DNA of 64,000 bases from Pseudescherichia sp032055545 (GTDB taxonomy: Bacteria > Pseudomonadota > Gammaproteobacteria > Enterobacterales > Enterobacteriaceae). Location of the stretch: assembly GCA_032055545.1 (NCBI GenBank), contig DAMBQR010000006.1:55411-119410 (forward strand), read 5' to 3'. The position numbers and the translations under genes were made by a program. Each line of letters starts with the position of its first letter. The stretch's first letter is position 1. Shown piece by piece: positions 8,585-16,902 of the stretch. A model generated the notes under the pieces. It did not search any database. It saw only the letters and a program-made list of their open reading frames with translations, and had not been told where the DNA came from.

Positions 8585-8737
8585 TCAGAAAAAAGAGACG
8601 CTACGTCCGTTTTTAGCGGGAACGATACCATTGGGACGTTGTTGCATCACACGCCCTGGAGCCTGCCCGTTGCGAACGGCTTCAACACGCTGTTGATACT
8701 CGCGTTGATGTCTGGCTTTATCTTCTTTGGCTGACAT
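8585..8737 (-). CDS. 50-residue ORF upstream of the nucleotidyltransferase-like gene
   Basis: A short ORF reading MSAKEDKARHQREYQQ... and ending ...NGRSVSFF, with a GGTGA-type ribosome-binding site 6 bp before the ATG at 8737. The product is basic and hydrophilic, rich in Gln and Arg, with a likely N-terminal helix and no membrane segment. It precedes the 305-residue gene on the same strand with 70 bp between them, so cotranscription is likely. Small basic partners next to nucleotidyltransferase-fold proteins are common in toxin-antitoxin pairs, but there is no direct evidence for that here. No family is recognised. Confidence 0.55.
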   Translation of the reverse strand: MSAKEDKARHQREYQQRVEAVRNGQAPGRVMQQRPNGIVPAKNGRSVSFF

Positions 8738-8822
8738 AGTATTCACCGTTTAACTGAATGGGAATGACCCTACAGCTCAAATATACGCCTGTTCGTCCAC
8801 TCCCGCAAACAAAGCCTAAACA

Positions 8823-10262
8823 TTACCCCTGGTGATATCCCCCGCCCAGCGTGGAGGTGAGCTGCAGGGTGGCATCCAGCCACTGGCCATGCAGGGTGAT
8901 GCCGTTAATCTGCTCCTTGAGCAGCGGCAGCCGGCTCTGGCTGACGCACATACCGGGAATAATCCCCACCTTAAAGCGCGCTTCGGCTAACGCCACAATG
9001 CGTCCGGCATCCTGCTCGATCTGCTGCTGGCGTTGGGTCTCATCTGCCAGCGTCTCGACCTGCACCGCCGCCTTCTCTACCTCATTGACCGCATCCACCA
9101 CCGCCTTATTGTAGCTGGCAACGGAGAGATTATGCTCCACTTCGGCGATGTTCAGGCTGGCATTCAGCCGTCCGCTGTCGAAAATCGGTAGCGTCAGCCC
9201 GCCGGTGACGCCCATCTGCTGGGCGGAGTGGCGGAAGAGATCGCTCAGGTGCAGCGCATCCTGCTGGAGAAATGCCATCAGATTCAGATCCGGATAGAAA
9301 GCGGCCTTCGCCGCCTCTACGCTGCTGAGCGAGGATGCGATATACCAGTGCGCCGCCTGCAGATCCGGGCGCCGGGCCAGCAGATCGTAACCGAGCCGGG
9401 CAGGCATTTTACCTTCAACCTTCGGCAGACCGACCGGCTCCAGAGGCAGCGTGGCCGCATCGCTGTTCGTCAATGCCACCAGACGCGCTTCAATCACCCG
9501 CATTTTACCCCGAGCCTCGCTCTGCTGCTGGCGGGTTTTCTCCTCGTCGATGCTGTTCTCTGCATCCGCCACGGAGGAGGTAATACCCGCCTGATGAAGC
9601 TGGCGGTCGGCAGCAACAACGGTCTGCTGGTCGCGCTGGATTTCACCCAGCACCCGATCGACGGCAGCCTCGGTCTGCCAATGCCAGTAGAGACGCGCCA
9701 CGCTGGTGGCCAGCAGCTGCCGCGTCTGCTGCCGCTCGGCTTCGTGAGCGCGAACATCGCCAATCCGGGCGGCAACCTCAGCGCGGTTTTTCCCCCACAG
9801 ATCCAGATCCCAGCCGGCGGTGAGGCCGAAGGTGCCGTTGGTATACCACGGGCCGGTGGTCCCGGCGGCGGGATCGGTTAAGGCAAAGGGTCCCATCAGC
9901 CCTTCGGCGGACATGCGCTGCCGCTCGACGTCAGCGGAAAAATCAACCTCGGGGCCATCGTTGGCGGCGACGCGCCGGGCCTGCGCTTCGGCAAGGTGAA
10001 TGCGCTGCTCTGCGATCTGCATATCCGGGGCGTGAGCCAGGGCGCGCTCAATCAGAGCATTGAGTTGCGGATCGTGGTACGCCTGCCACCACTGGCTCTG
10101 CGGCCAGCCAGCAGCCAGCGCCGGAGGTAAGCTATTGCTGGCCGCGACGGCCGGGGCTTGCTCTTTCAGGGAAACGACGCTGTCATGCATTGGCGCACAC
10201 CCGCTCAGGATCACTACCAGCGGAAAGCACGCCGCAGCGGCGATGATAAAGGGACGACTCAT
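8823..10262 (-). CDS. mdtQ: Outer membrane efflux lipoprotein MdtQ (NodT/TolC family)
   Basis: 479-residue outer-membrane factor of the NodT group, expected to form trimeric channels that work with inner-membrane efflux pumps. Residues 1-21 are a lipoprotein signal with lipobox VILSGC, acylated Cys at 22. Two repeats of the outer-membrane-efflux domain are visible: residues about 60-250 (NALIERALAHAPDMQIAEQR) and 265-470 (LLARRPDLQAAHW, TLPIFDSGRLNASL). The frame is complete, whereas in E. coli K-12 I recall the gene (yohG) annotated as a pseudogene or disrupted. No pump or membrane-fusion gene is adjacent, so a partner must be encoded elsewhere. A clear promoter was not identified. Confidence 0.92.
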   Translation of the reverse strand: MSRPFIIAAAACFPLVVILSGCAPMHDSVVSLKEQAPAVAASNSLPPALAAGWPQSQWWQAYHDPQLNALIERALAHAPDMQIAEQRIHLAEAQARRVAANDGPEVDFSADVERQRMSAEGLMGPFALTDPAAGTTGPWYTNGTFGLTAGWDLDLWGKNRAEVAARIGDVRAHEAERQQTRQLLATSVARLYWHWQTEAAVDRVLGEIQRDQQTVVAADRQLHQAGITSSVADAENSIDEEKTRQQQSEARGKMRVIEARLVALTNSDAATLPLEPVGLPKVEGKMPARLGYDLLARRPDLQAAHWYIASSLSSVEAAKAAFYPDLNLMAFLQQDALHLSDLFRHSAQQMGVTGGLTLPIFDSGRLNASLNIAEVEHNLSVASYNKAVVDAVNEVEKAAVQVETLADETQRQQQIEQDAGRIVALAEARFKVGIIPGMCVSQSRLPLLKEQINGITLHGQWLDATLQLTSTLGGGYHQG

Positions 10263-10403
10263 AGATACGCTCTGTCAAACCAGGGCGTTGCAGAGTACAC
10301 ACACTTTTTCCCTGTTTTTTAGGTAAGCGTGGCAAAACGCAGCTGGTCACAAAAAGACACAGCCGGAAAAATATTCATTACATCAATGATATAAATAAAA
10401 ATA

Positions 10404-11354
10404 TTATTGCAGGATATGGTTAGCGGCGGCCTCGATGGCGGTTGCAATCTCCGTTGACCGCTTCAGGGTGCGGATCTGGCTAAACAGGCCGTCGGCCTCC
10501 GTATACTCCTTGCGTAGATAGCCCAGCCACTGCTTGATGCGTGCCACATGATACATCCCGGTATCGCCCTGCTTCTCCAGCTGACTGTAGTGCTGGAGCA
10601 GGCCAACCACCTCCGGCCAGGGCATACGCGGCGCGTTATATTTGATTACCCGGCTGAGGTTGGGTACGTTCAGCGCACCGCGGCCAATCATCACCGCGTC
10701 GCAGCCGGTGGCCGCCAGGCAATCCTGCGCGCTCTGCCAGTCCCAGATCTCACCGTTGGCAATCACCGGGATGGTCAGCCGCTTACGGATCTCGCCGATC
10801 GCCTGCCAGTTGATGCGCTCTGCCTTATAGCCATCCTCTTTTGTCCGACCGTGGACCACCAGCTCAGTCGCCCCCGCCTGCTGTACCGCATCGGCAATTT
10901 CAAACTGCCGCGCACCGCTGTCCCAGCCGAGGCGTATTTTAACGGTCACCGGCAGCGAGGCGGGTACGGCCTCACGCATCGCTTTCGCGCCGCGATAGAT
11001 AAGCTCAGGGTCTTTGAGCAGCGTCGCCCCGCCGCCGCTGCCGTTCACCAGCTTCGAGGGGCAGCCGCAGTTAAGATCGACCCCGTAAGAGCCAAGCTCT
11101 ACGGCACGAGCGGCGTTCTCCGCCAGCCACTCAGGATATTGCCCCAGCAGCTGGATCCGCACCGGCGTGCCGTTGCGCGTGCGGCTCTGGCGATGCAGCT
11201 CCGGACAGATCTTATAGAACGATTTTACCGGCAGCAGCTGATCGACCACGCGCAAAAACTCGGTGATGCAGAGATCGTAATCATTTACCCCAGTCAGCAG
11301 CTCGCGCACCAGCGAATCGAGCACGCCTTCCATCGGTGCCAGTAATACACGCAT
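10404..11354 (-). CDS. dusC: tRNA-dihydrouridine(16) synthase DusC
   Basis: 316-residue flavoprotein of the Dus family that reduces uridine 16 in the D-loop of tRNAs using FMN and NADPH. The N-terminus MRVLLAPMEGVLDSLVR is the family FMN-binding strand. The active-site Cys is in LNCGCPSKLVNGSGGG near residue 98, HGRTKEDGYKAE is the FMN phosphate region near 170, and IANGEIWDW and DAVMIGRGAL follow near 196-225. The length and the particular motifs match DusC rather than DusA or DusB. It stands as a single gene divergent from yohJ. Confidence 0.96.
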   Translation of the reverse strand: MRVLLAPMEGVLDSLVRELLTGVNDYDLCITEFLRVVDQLLPVKSFYKICPELHRQSRTRNGTPVRIQLLGQYPEWLAENAARAVELGSYGVDLNCGCPSKLVNGSGGGATLLKDPELIYRGAKAMREAVPASLPVTVKIRLGWDSGARQFEIADAVQQAGATELVVHGRTKEDGYKAERINWQAIGEIRKRLTIPVIANGEIWDWQSAQDCLAATGCDAVMIGRGALNVPNLSRVIKYNAPRMPWPEVVGLLQHYSQLEKQGDTGMYHVARIKQWLGYLRKEYTEADGLFSQIRTLKRSTEIATAIEAAANHILQ

Positions 11355-11498
11355 AATGTTACCCGTCAGAAAAGAGGCGCGTATGGTAGCGCCTCTGGCC
11401 CACGGGTGAAAGGGACTTTATCGCGCGGTTTACGCCTAATCTTGTATGAATGCCTGACGTTCCAGTAGGGAATATTTGGTATGCTCACAATTCATGAT

Positions 11499-11514
11499 GT
11501 GATCGATAGCACAG
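11499..11514. promoter_or_regulatory. CRP site upstream of yohJK
   Basis: TGTGATCGATAGCACA matches the CRP consensus TGTGA-N6-TCACA with one mismatch. It lies 49 bp before the yohJ start codon. From its position it would serve yohJK rather than the divergent dusC, whose start is 145 bp away. Binding is inferred from sequence only. Confidence 0.7.
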
Positions 11515-11562
11515 TTATCGAATTAATTGTATGATGAATACGTTTCATCAGAGGCTTTCACC

Positions 11563-11958
11563 ATGTCCAAATCGTTAACCATTATCTGGCAGTATTTTCG
11601 TGCTTTCGCGCTGATCTATGCCTGCCTGTACGCCGGGATCGCGATCTCCGCCCTGCTGCCCATCACTATCCCCGGCAGCATCATCGGCATGCTAATCATG
11701 TTCTTCCTGCTGGCACTGCAAATCCTGCCGGCAAAGTGGGTTAACCCCGGCTGCTACGTGCTGATCCGCTATATGGCGCTGCTGTTTGTGCCTATTGGCG
11801 TGGGCGTGATGCAGTACTACGACGTGCTGCGGGCGCAGTTTGGCCCGGTGGTGGTCTCCTGCGCGATCAGCACCCTTGTAGTCTTCCTGGTGGTGAGCTG
11901 GAGCTCGCACCTGGTCCACGGCGAGCGCAGGGTAGGTGAAAAAGGAGCAAAACCGTGA
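11563..11958 (+). CDS. yohJ: LrgA/CidA-type membrane protein YohJ
   Basis: 131-residue inner-membrane protein with four hydrophobic segments, member of the LrgA/CidA (holin-like, UPF0299) family. In Gram-positive bacteria LrgAB-type pairs affect murein hydrolase activity or act as pyruvate transporters; the role in enterics is not settled. The ATG at 11563 is chosen over an upstream TTG because it gives the E. coli length and start (MSK.LTIIWQY). The end overlaps yohK by 4 bp, so the two are translationally coupled. A CRP site lies upstream, pointing to catabolite control. Confidence 0.93.
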   Translation: MSKSLTIIWQYFRAFALIYACLYAGIAISALLPITIPGSIIGMLIMFFLLALQILPAKWVNPGCYVLIRYMALLFVPIGVGVMQYYDVLRAQFGPVVVSCAISTLVVFLVVSWSSHLVHGERRVGEKGAKP

Positions 11959-12650
11959 TTGAGAATATCTGGTGGTCGCTGCCGCTGACCCTGGCGGTCT
12001 TCTTTGCGGCCCGCAAGCTGGCGGCACGCTTCAGGATGCCGCTGCTCAACCCGCTGCTGGTGGCGATGGTGGTGCTGATCCCCTTTCTGCTGCTGACCGG
12101 CATTCCCTACTCGCGTTACTTCGCGGGCAGCAAAATCCTTAACGATCTGCTCCAGCCCGCGGTGGTCGCGCTGGCCTACCCGCTCTACGAGCAGCTGCAT
12201 CAGATCCGCGCCCGCTGGAAATCGATCATCTCCATCTGCTTTATCGGCAGCGTGGTGGCGATGGTTACTGGCACCACTATTGCCCTGTTGATGGGTGCCA
12301 CGCCGGAGATCGCCGCCTCGGTACTGCCAAAATCGGTCACCACCCCGATCGCCATGGCGGTGGGCGGCAGCATCGGCGGCATTCCGGCTATCAGCGCGGT
12401 CTGCGTCATTTTTGTCGGCATTCTTGGAGCGGTATTTGGTCATACCCTGCTAAATCTGATGCGTATTCGTACCAAAGCGGCGCGCGGCCTGGCGATGGGT
12501 ACGGCGTCTCACGCCCTGGGTACGGCACGCTGCGCGGAGCTGGATTATCAGGAGGGCGCGTTCAGCTCGCTGGCATTGGTGCTCTGCGGAATTATTACCT
12601 CGCTGATTGCTCCCCTGCTCTTCCCGTTAATTCTTGCTCTGGTGGGCTAA
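11955..12650 (+). CDS. yohK: LrgB/CidB-type membrane protein YohK
   Basis: 231-residue polytopic inner-membrane protein of the LrgB family and partner of YohJ. The conserved block LPKSVTTPIAMAVGGSIGGIP near residues 117-137 and the GTASHALGTARC motif near 180 are typical of the family. It overlaps yohJ by 4 bp and is followed by cdd after 129 bp on the same strand; E. coli shows the same order. The conserved link to cytidine deaminase hints at metabolite export or exchange, but that is inference. Confidence 0.94.
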   Translation: MIENIWWSLPLTLAVFFAARKLAARFRMPLLNPLLVAMVVLIPFLLLTGIPYSRYFAGSKILNDLLQPAVVALAYPLYEQLHQIRARWKSIISICFIGSVVAMVTGTTIALLMGATPEIAASVLPKSVTTPIAMAVGGSIGGIPAISAVCVIFVGILGAVFGHTLLNLMRIRTKAARGLAMGTASHALGTARCAELDYQEGAFSSLALVLCGIITSLIAPLLFPLILALVG

Positions 12651-12704
12651 AATTTGCGATGCGTCGCGCATTTTTAATTTGAATTTCATAAGTTGCATAT
12701 ACAG

Positions 12705-12720
12705 TGTGATTTGAATCACA
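12705..12720. promoter_or_regulatory. CRP site in the cdd promoter
   Basis: TGTGATTTGAATCACA is a symmetric match to the CRP consensus, 59 bp before the cdd start codon. In E. coli cdd is activated by cAMP-CRP and repressed by CytR, which binds cooperatively with CRP; GTTGCAT at 12692-12698 is a possible CytR half-site. The CytR part is inferred. Confidence 0.8.
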
Positions 12721-12779
12721 TATAAAGCGCCTCGTGCTCTTTACACTAGGCTCCCATTACACTGCTATGAGGCAACGCC

Positions 12780-13667
12780 ATGCATTCACGTTTTCACTCA
12801 GCTTTCGCTACCCTTGCGGAGGATCTGCAATCCGCTTTAGCACCCATTCTTGCGGACGACCATTTTCCCGCCATGCTGAGCGCGGAGCAGGTGAAGGCGC
12901 TGGTAAGCGCCACGGGACTGGATGAAGACGCGCTGGCCTTTGCGCTCCTGCCGCTGGCCGCCGCCTGCGCCCGGGCCGATCTGTCGCATTTTAACGTCGG
13001 CGCTATCGCCCGCGGGGTGAGCGGCACATGGTACTTCGGCGGCAACATGGAGTTTCTCGGCTCCACCATGCAGCAGACCGTTCACGCTGAACAGAGCGCC
13101 ATCAGCCACGCCTGGCTACGGGGGGAAAAATCCCTGGTCGCCATCACCGTTAACTACACCCCCTGCGGCCACTGCCGCCAGTTTATGAACGAGCTGAACA
13201 GCGGTCTCGATCTGCGTATTGCCCTGCCGGGCCGTGCGCCACATACTCTGGCGGACTACCTGCCTGACGCCTTTGGTCCTAAAGATCTTGAGATCAATAC
13301 CCTGCTGATGGATGACGAGAATCACGGCTTCCCGATAGAGGGGGAGGCGCTGGTTAAAGTGGCCATCACTGCCGCCAACCAGAGCCACGCGCCTTACAGC
13401 AAGGCGCCCTCCGGCGTCGCCATTGAGCTGAGCAATGGTCAGATTTTCGCCGGTCGCTATGCAGAAAATGCGGCATTCAACCCGTCCCTGCCGCCGCTGC
13501 AGGGGGCGCTGAATCTACTGAGCCTGAACGGCTATGACTATCCGGATATGCGCCGCGCCGTGCTGGCCGAGCGCCCGGACGCGCCGCTCACCCAGTGGGA
13601 CGCCACGTCTGCCACCCTGCGAGCGCTGGGTTGCCGCTACGTTGAGCGTGTAGCACTGCCAGTCTGA
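12780..13667 (+). CDS. cdd: Cytidine deaminase
   Basis: Zinc enzyme of pyrimidine salvage that converts cytidine and deoxycytidine to the uridine forms. At 295 residues it is the long enteric type with two deaminase-like domains, dimeric in E. coli. The catalytic site reads HAE at residues 102-104 (Zn ligand H102, general acid-base E104) and PCGHC at 128-132 (Zn ligands C129 and C132), matching E. coli numbering. The second domain is catalytically empty but keeps the fold (SHAPYSKAPSGVAIE). It lies between yohK and sanA on the same strand, with a CRP site and likely CytR control upstream. Confidence 0.97.
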   Translation: MHSRFHSAFATLAEDLQSALAPILADDHFPAMLSAEQVKALVSATGLDEDALAFALLPLAAACARADLSHFNVGAIARGVSGTWYFGGNMEFLGSTMQQTVHAEQSAISHAWLRGEKSLVAITVNYTPCGHCRQFMNELNSGLDLRIALPGRAPHTLADYLPDAFGPKDLEINTLLMDDENHGFPIEGEALVKVAITAANQSHAPYSKAPSGVAIELSNGQIFAGRYAENAAFNPSLPPLQGALNLLSLNGYDYPDMRRAVLAERPDAPLTQWDATSATLRALGCRYVERVALPV

Positions 13668-13792
13668 GCAGCGGCAATAACACAATGAAATGATTGTGAT
13701 GAAAATCCCCGCAGTTGAATCGCTGATTCTTGCGCTTCCTCTGCGGGTAAAGTAGCCTGAATGAAATTTCATCCCCGTACCGAGCTATCTGC

Positions 13793-14512
13793 ATGTTAAA
13801 GCGTTTGTTATACAGCCTGTTAGTCATCATCGGCTTGCTGCTGTTAACTGCGCTTGGTCTCGACCGCTGGATGAGCTGGAAAACCTCGCCGTGGATCTAC
13901 GATGACCTGCAGGATCTGCCCTATCGCCAGGTTGGGGTGGTGCTGGGTACCGCCAAGTATTACCGCACCGGGGTCATTAACCAGTACTATCGCTACCGCA
14001 TTCAGGGGGCGCTGAACGCCTATAACAGCGGCAAGGTGAATTACCTGCTGCTGAGCGGCGATAATGCCCTGCAGAGCTATAACGAGCCGGTCACCATGCG
14101 TAAGGATCTGATTGCCGCCGGGGTTGATCCGCAGGATATCGTGCTCGACTACGCGGGCTTCCGCACCCTGGACTCCATCGTGCGCACGCGTAAGGTCTTC
14201 GACGCCAACGACTTTATTATCATCACCCAGCGTTTCCACTGCGAGCGCGCGCTGTTTATCGCCCTGCACCGGGGCATTCAGGCCCAGTGCTACGCCGTGC
14301 CCTCGCCGAAAGATATGCTGACCGTGCGGGTGCGCGAGTTTGGCGCCCGTCTTGGCGCGCTGGCGGATCTCTATATCTTTAAACGCGAGCCGCGCTTCCT
14401 TGGCCCGCTGCTACCTATCTCGTCGTTGCAGGACGTGCCGGACGATGCCCAGGGCTACCCGGCGGTGACGCCGGAGCAGCTACTCGATATCCAACCGAAA
14501 GCGAAAAAGTAA
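13793..14512 (+). CDS. sanA: SanA, DUF218 inner membrane protein affecting envelope permeability
   Basis: 239-residue protein with one N-terminal membrane anchor (residues 5-22, LLYSLLVIIGLLLLTALG) and a periplasmic DUF218 domain containing VGVVLGTAKY, LLLSGDNAL and IITQRFHCERAL motifs. In E. coli and Salmonella, SanA gives vancomycin resistance at high temperature when present in multicopy and is needed for the envelope barrier; the biochemical activity is unknown. Length matches E. coli exactly. It is followed 12 bp later by the large repeat array and is convergent with the EAL/HDOD gene beyond it. Confidence 0.96.
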   Translation: MLKRLLYSLLVIIGLLLLTALGLDRWMSWKTSPWIYDDLQDLPYRQVGVVLGTAKYYRTGVINQYYRYRIQGALNAYNSGKVNYLLLSGDNALQSYNEPVTMRKDLIAAGVDPQDIVLDYAGFRTLDSIVRTRKVFDANDFIIITQRFHCERALFIALHRGIQAQCYAVPSPKDMLTVRVREFGARLGALADLYIFKREPRFLGPLLPISSLQDVPDDAQGYPAVTPEQLLDIQPKAKK

Positions 14513-14523
14513 TGCTTTTTTGC

Positions 14524-15122
14524 GCCTGGTGGCGCTGCGCTTACCGGGCCTACAATCCTGCACCGTGCACACCGTAGGCCGGGCAAACGCAGTGCCGCCC
14601 GGCGTTGCAGAATCAGCAGAGTAACGCCCGGTGGCGCTGCGCTTACGCGGGCCTACCAACCTGCACCGTGCACACCGTAGGCCGGTGCAAGCGTAGCGCC
14701 GCCCGGCGTTGCAGCATCAGCAGAGTAACGCCCGGTGGCGCTGCACTTACGCGGGCCTACAAACCTGCACCGTGCACACCGTAGGCCGGGGCAAACGCAG
14801 TGCCGCCCGGCGTTGCAGCATCAGCAGAGTAACGCCCGGTGGCGCTGCGCTTACCGGGCCTACAAACCTGCACCGTGCACACCGTAGTAGGCCGGGCAAA
14901 CGCAGTGCCGCCCGGCGTTGCAGCATCAGCAGAGTAACGCCCGGTGGCGCTGCGCTTACCGGGCCTACAAACCTGCACCGTGTACACCGTAGGCCGGGCA
15001 AACGCAGTGCCGCCCGGCGTTGCAACATCAGCAGAGTAACGCCCGGTGGCGCTGCGCTTACGCGGGCCTACAAACCTGCACCGTGCACACCGTAGGCCGG
15101 TGCAAGCGTAGCGCCGCCCGGC
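14524..15122. repeat. Six-unit REP/BIME-type repeat array
   Basis: About 600 bp made of six near-identical units starting at 14524, 14626, 14730, 14834, 14939 and 15041, spaced 102-105 bp. Each contains a palindromic REP-like core (GCCCGGTGGCGCTGCGCTTA, then CGGGCCTAC), a linker CCTGCACCGTGCACACC, a second inverted REP (GTAGGCCGGGCAAACGCAGT, then GCCGCCCGGC) and a spacer GTTGCAGCATCAGCAGAGTAAC. Units differ by a few substitutions; the fourth carries an extra TAG. The array lies between convergent sanA and the EAL/HDOD gene, the usual place for BIMEs. The open frames on both strands here are products of repeat composition, not genes. Confidence 0.9.
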
Positions 15123-15129
15123 ATATTTC

Positions 15130-16356
15130 TCAGAAGGCGATATTATCTGCCCAGGCGGTCGCCTTTTTCATCGTCTCTATCACCGTTTCAGGCGCCAGGC
15201 CGAGACTTTTTGCCACGCCGTCAACCTCCTCCCACTGCTGCTGCTCATAGAGGCGCGCCAGCGCCAGGAACGGATAGAGCACCCCTTCATCCTGGGTCAG
15301 GGCCTGCATTACCCGCTCCGACAGTGCGATCTGCTTTACCAGATCCTCCAGGGCGATACCCAGAATAGCGTCCAGCAGCGAGAAGAGCCCGCAGAAGAAT
15401 GCGTCATGGGAGAGCGGCTCCCGCCCCGCCGCTTTCGCCAGCAGCTCGCAGAACATGCCCCGAACCAGGCTCATATGGTACAGCTCGGTAGTCTTGACGT
15501 TGGCGATGCTGGTCAGGCAGGAGATCGAGACAAAGCGGCGCAGTTCGTTAAAGCCGAGATAAAGCAGCGTATCCTTGAGGGTGCTGTTTTTCACCATCTC
15601 AATGCCGCTGGTGTTATAGACCACGTTACGGGTGTAGCGCATCAAGGTATAGGAGAGGCTAATATCGCTCTTGAGATAATTTTCGATTTTCGCCAGGTCA
15701 GGATTCTGTGCATTAACCTCGGCGATAAGCTGGATCTGCAGCACCTTATTTTGCGATAGCCGCCTGTTTTGCAGGACTTCCGGCTTGCTGTAGAAGTAGC
15801 CCTGAAAGAGATCAAAGCCGAACGCCTTGTATCTATCGAACTCCTCCTGGGTTTCAACCTTTTCAGCCAGCAGCGTCACTTTGCCAAGACGATCGCGGTT
15901 TTGCGCTAAATAGCTCGCTATCTCATCGAAGCTTTGTGCCTGAATGTCGAATTTGATAATGCTGATATAGGGGAAAAAACGCTCCCACTCGCTTTTCAGA
16001 GCAAAGTCATCAAGCGCTATCTGGAAGCCGCCAGCGTAGAGGCGGCGCACGGCGGCCAACAGATCGTCGTCCGGCGTCGCCGTCTCAAGGATCTCAATCA
16101 CCACCTTGTCGTGGGGCAGCGCATCGGCAAAGCCCTGTACGATCATCTCGCCGGGAAAGTTGATATAGCAGGCATGCTTACCCACCAGCGACGGCAGCGG
16201 CGTTGAAAAGAAGAGATCGGAAATAATTTGTTTCGTTGCAAACTCAGACGAGACGTCCGGAAACCGATTAGTCAGCCCGTCACGAAACAGCAGCTCCCAG
16301 CCAACGGTGGCCATGTTGTTGTTAAAAATGGGTTGTCTCGCAACAAATGAGTACAT
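15130..16356 (-). CDS. EAL-HDOD signalling protein with degenerate EAL motif
   Basis: 408-residue cytoplasmic protein of the YuxH-type EAL plus modified HD (HDOD) family. The EAL domain spans residues 1-200: the EAL signature itself is ELL (21-23) and DDFA replaces DDFG near 116-119, but KFD (135-137), the AEKVET loop near 164-169 and QGY (185-187) are present. The HDOD domain follows at about 200-390 (SYTLMRYTRNVVYN, LGFNELRRFVS). Family members often bind c-di-GMP or act as scaffolds; hydrolysis is doubtful here. The start at 16356 is chosen because MYSFVARQPIF is the usual family start and GGAG lies 6 bp before it; two ATGs further upstream are possible. It sits on the far side of the repeat array from sanA. 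Confidence 0.88.
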   Translation of the reverse strand: MYSFVARQPIFNNNMATVGWELLFRDGLTNRFPDVSSEFATKQIISDLFFSTPLPSLVGKHACYINFPGEMIVQGFADALPHDKVVIEILETATPDDDLLAAVRRLYAGGFQIALDDFALKSEWERFFPYISIIKFDIQAQSFDEIASYLAQNRDRLGKVTLLAEKVETQEEFDRYKAFGFDLFQGYFYSKPEVLQNRRLSQNKVLQIQLIAEVNAQNPDLAKIENYLKSDISLSYTLMRYTRNVVYNTSGIEMVKNSTLKDTLLYLGFNELRRFVSISCLTSIANVKTTELYHMSLVRGMFCELLAKAAGREPLSHDAFFCGLFSLLDAILGIALEDLVKQIALSERVMQALTQDEGVLYPFLALARLYEQQQWEEVDGVAKSLGLAPETVIETMKKATAWADNIAF

Positions 16357-16453
16357 ACTCCTCTCCATGGCATATGTCAGCGGCAAAATTGACTCTTTAA
16401 CTATAGCTAAAACCCGCCTGAGATCGAGCGCTCAGGCCGCGTAAGCTCACACT

Positions 16454-16786
16454 TTAGTGTGCAACGCTTTTAGAAAAAAGGTTAATAACCAGTACTCCAG
16501 CGCAGATTAGCGCCATTCCACCAATAGCAGGCAGATCCAGCTTCTGGCCGCTGAAGATCCACCCTGCGGCACTAATCAGTACGATACCGACGCCGGACCA
16601 GATGGCATAGGCAATGCCGGTAGGAATGTACTGGATAGTCTGGGAAAGAAACCAGAACGCCACCGCATAGCAGCCCAGCGTTGCCGCCGTCGGCCAGAGT
16701 TTGGTAAAGCCTTCTGAATAGCGCATCAGCGTCGTGCCGATCACCTCTGCCACAATGGCGATCCCCAGATGAACATAAGCGTGCAT
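16454..16786 (-). CDS. emrE: Small multidrug resistance exporter EmrE
   Basis: 110-residue, four-helix member of the small multidrug resistance family, a proton-coupled antiporter of quaternary ammonium compounds, dyes and other lipophilic cations. The essential Glu14 is present in AEVIGTTLM, and the GIAYAIWSGVGIVLI helix and the LICAGVLVINL helix match EmrE closely. In E. coli K-12 emrE lies in the DLP12 prophage, not here, so this location is lineage-specific. It is divergent from the three-gene membrane operon at 16903. Functional naming rests on high similarity to remembered EmrE. Confidence 0.9.
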   Translation of the reverse strand: MHAYVHLGIAIVAEVIGTTLMRYSEGFTKLWPTAATLGCYAVAFWFLSQTIQYIPTGIAYAIWSGVGIVLISAAGWIFSGQKLDLPAIGGMALICAGVLVINLFSKSVAH

Positions 16787-16902
16787 GATCCCTCCTCATT
16801 TGCTTCATTGTGTAAAATATGCCATTTGCCGTTACATATCGCTACTTTTTAACCTCCCCCGCAGGGCATCTATACTGTTACTGACACAGGAGGTTATTCA
16901 TT

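Noticed and set aside
14709..15095. Open frames on both strands in the repeat array
   Set aside because: They result from repeat units lacking stops in one phase. The translations are tandem copies of the same low-complexity peptide with no ribosome-binding sites.
14524..15122. CRISPR array
   Set aside because: The units are long (about 103 bp) and the whole unit is repeated with no unique spacers; no cas genes are near. They contain palindromic REP cores.
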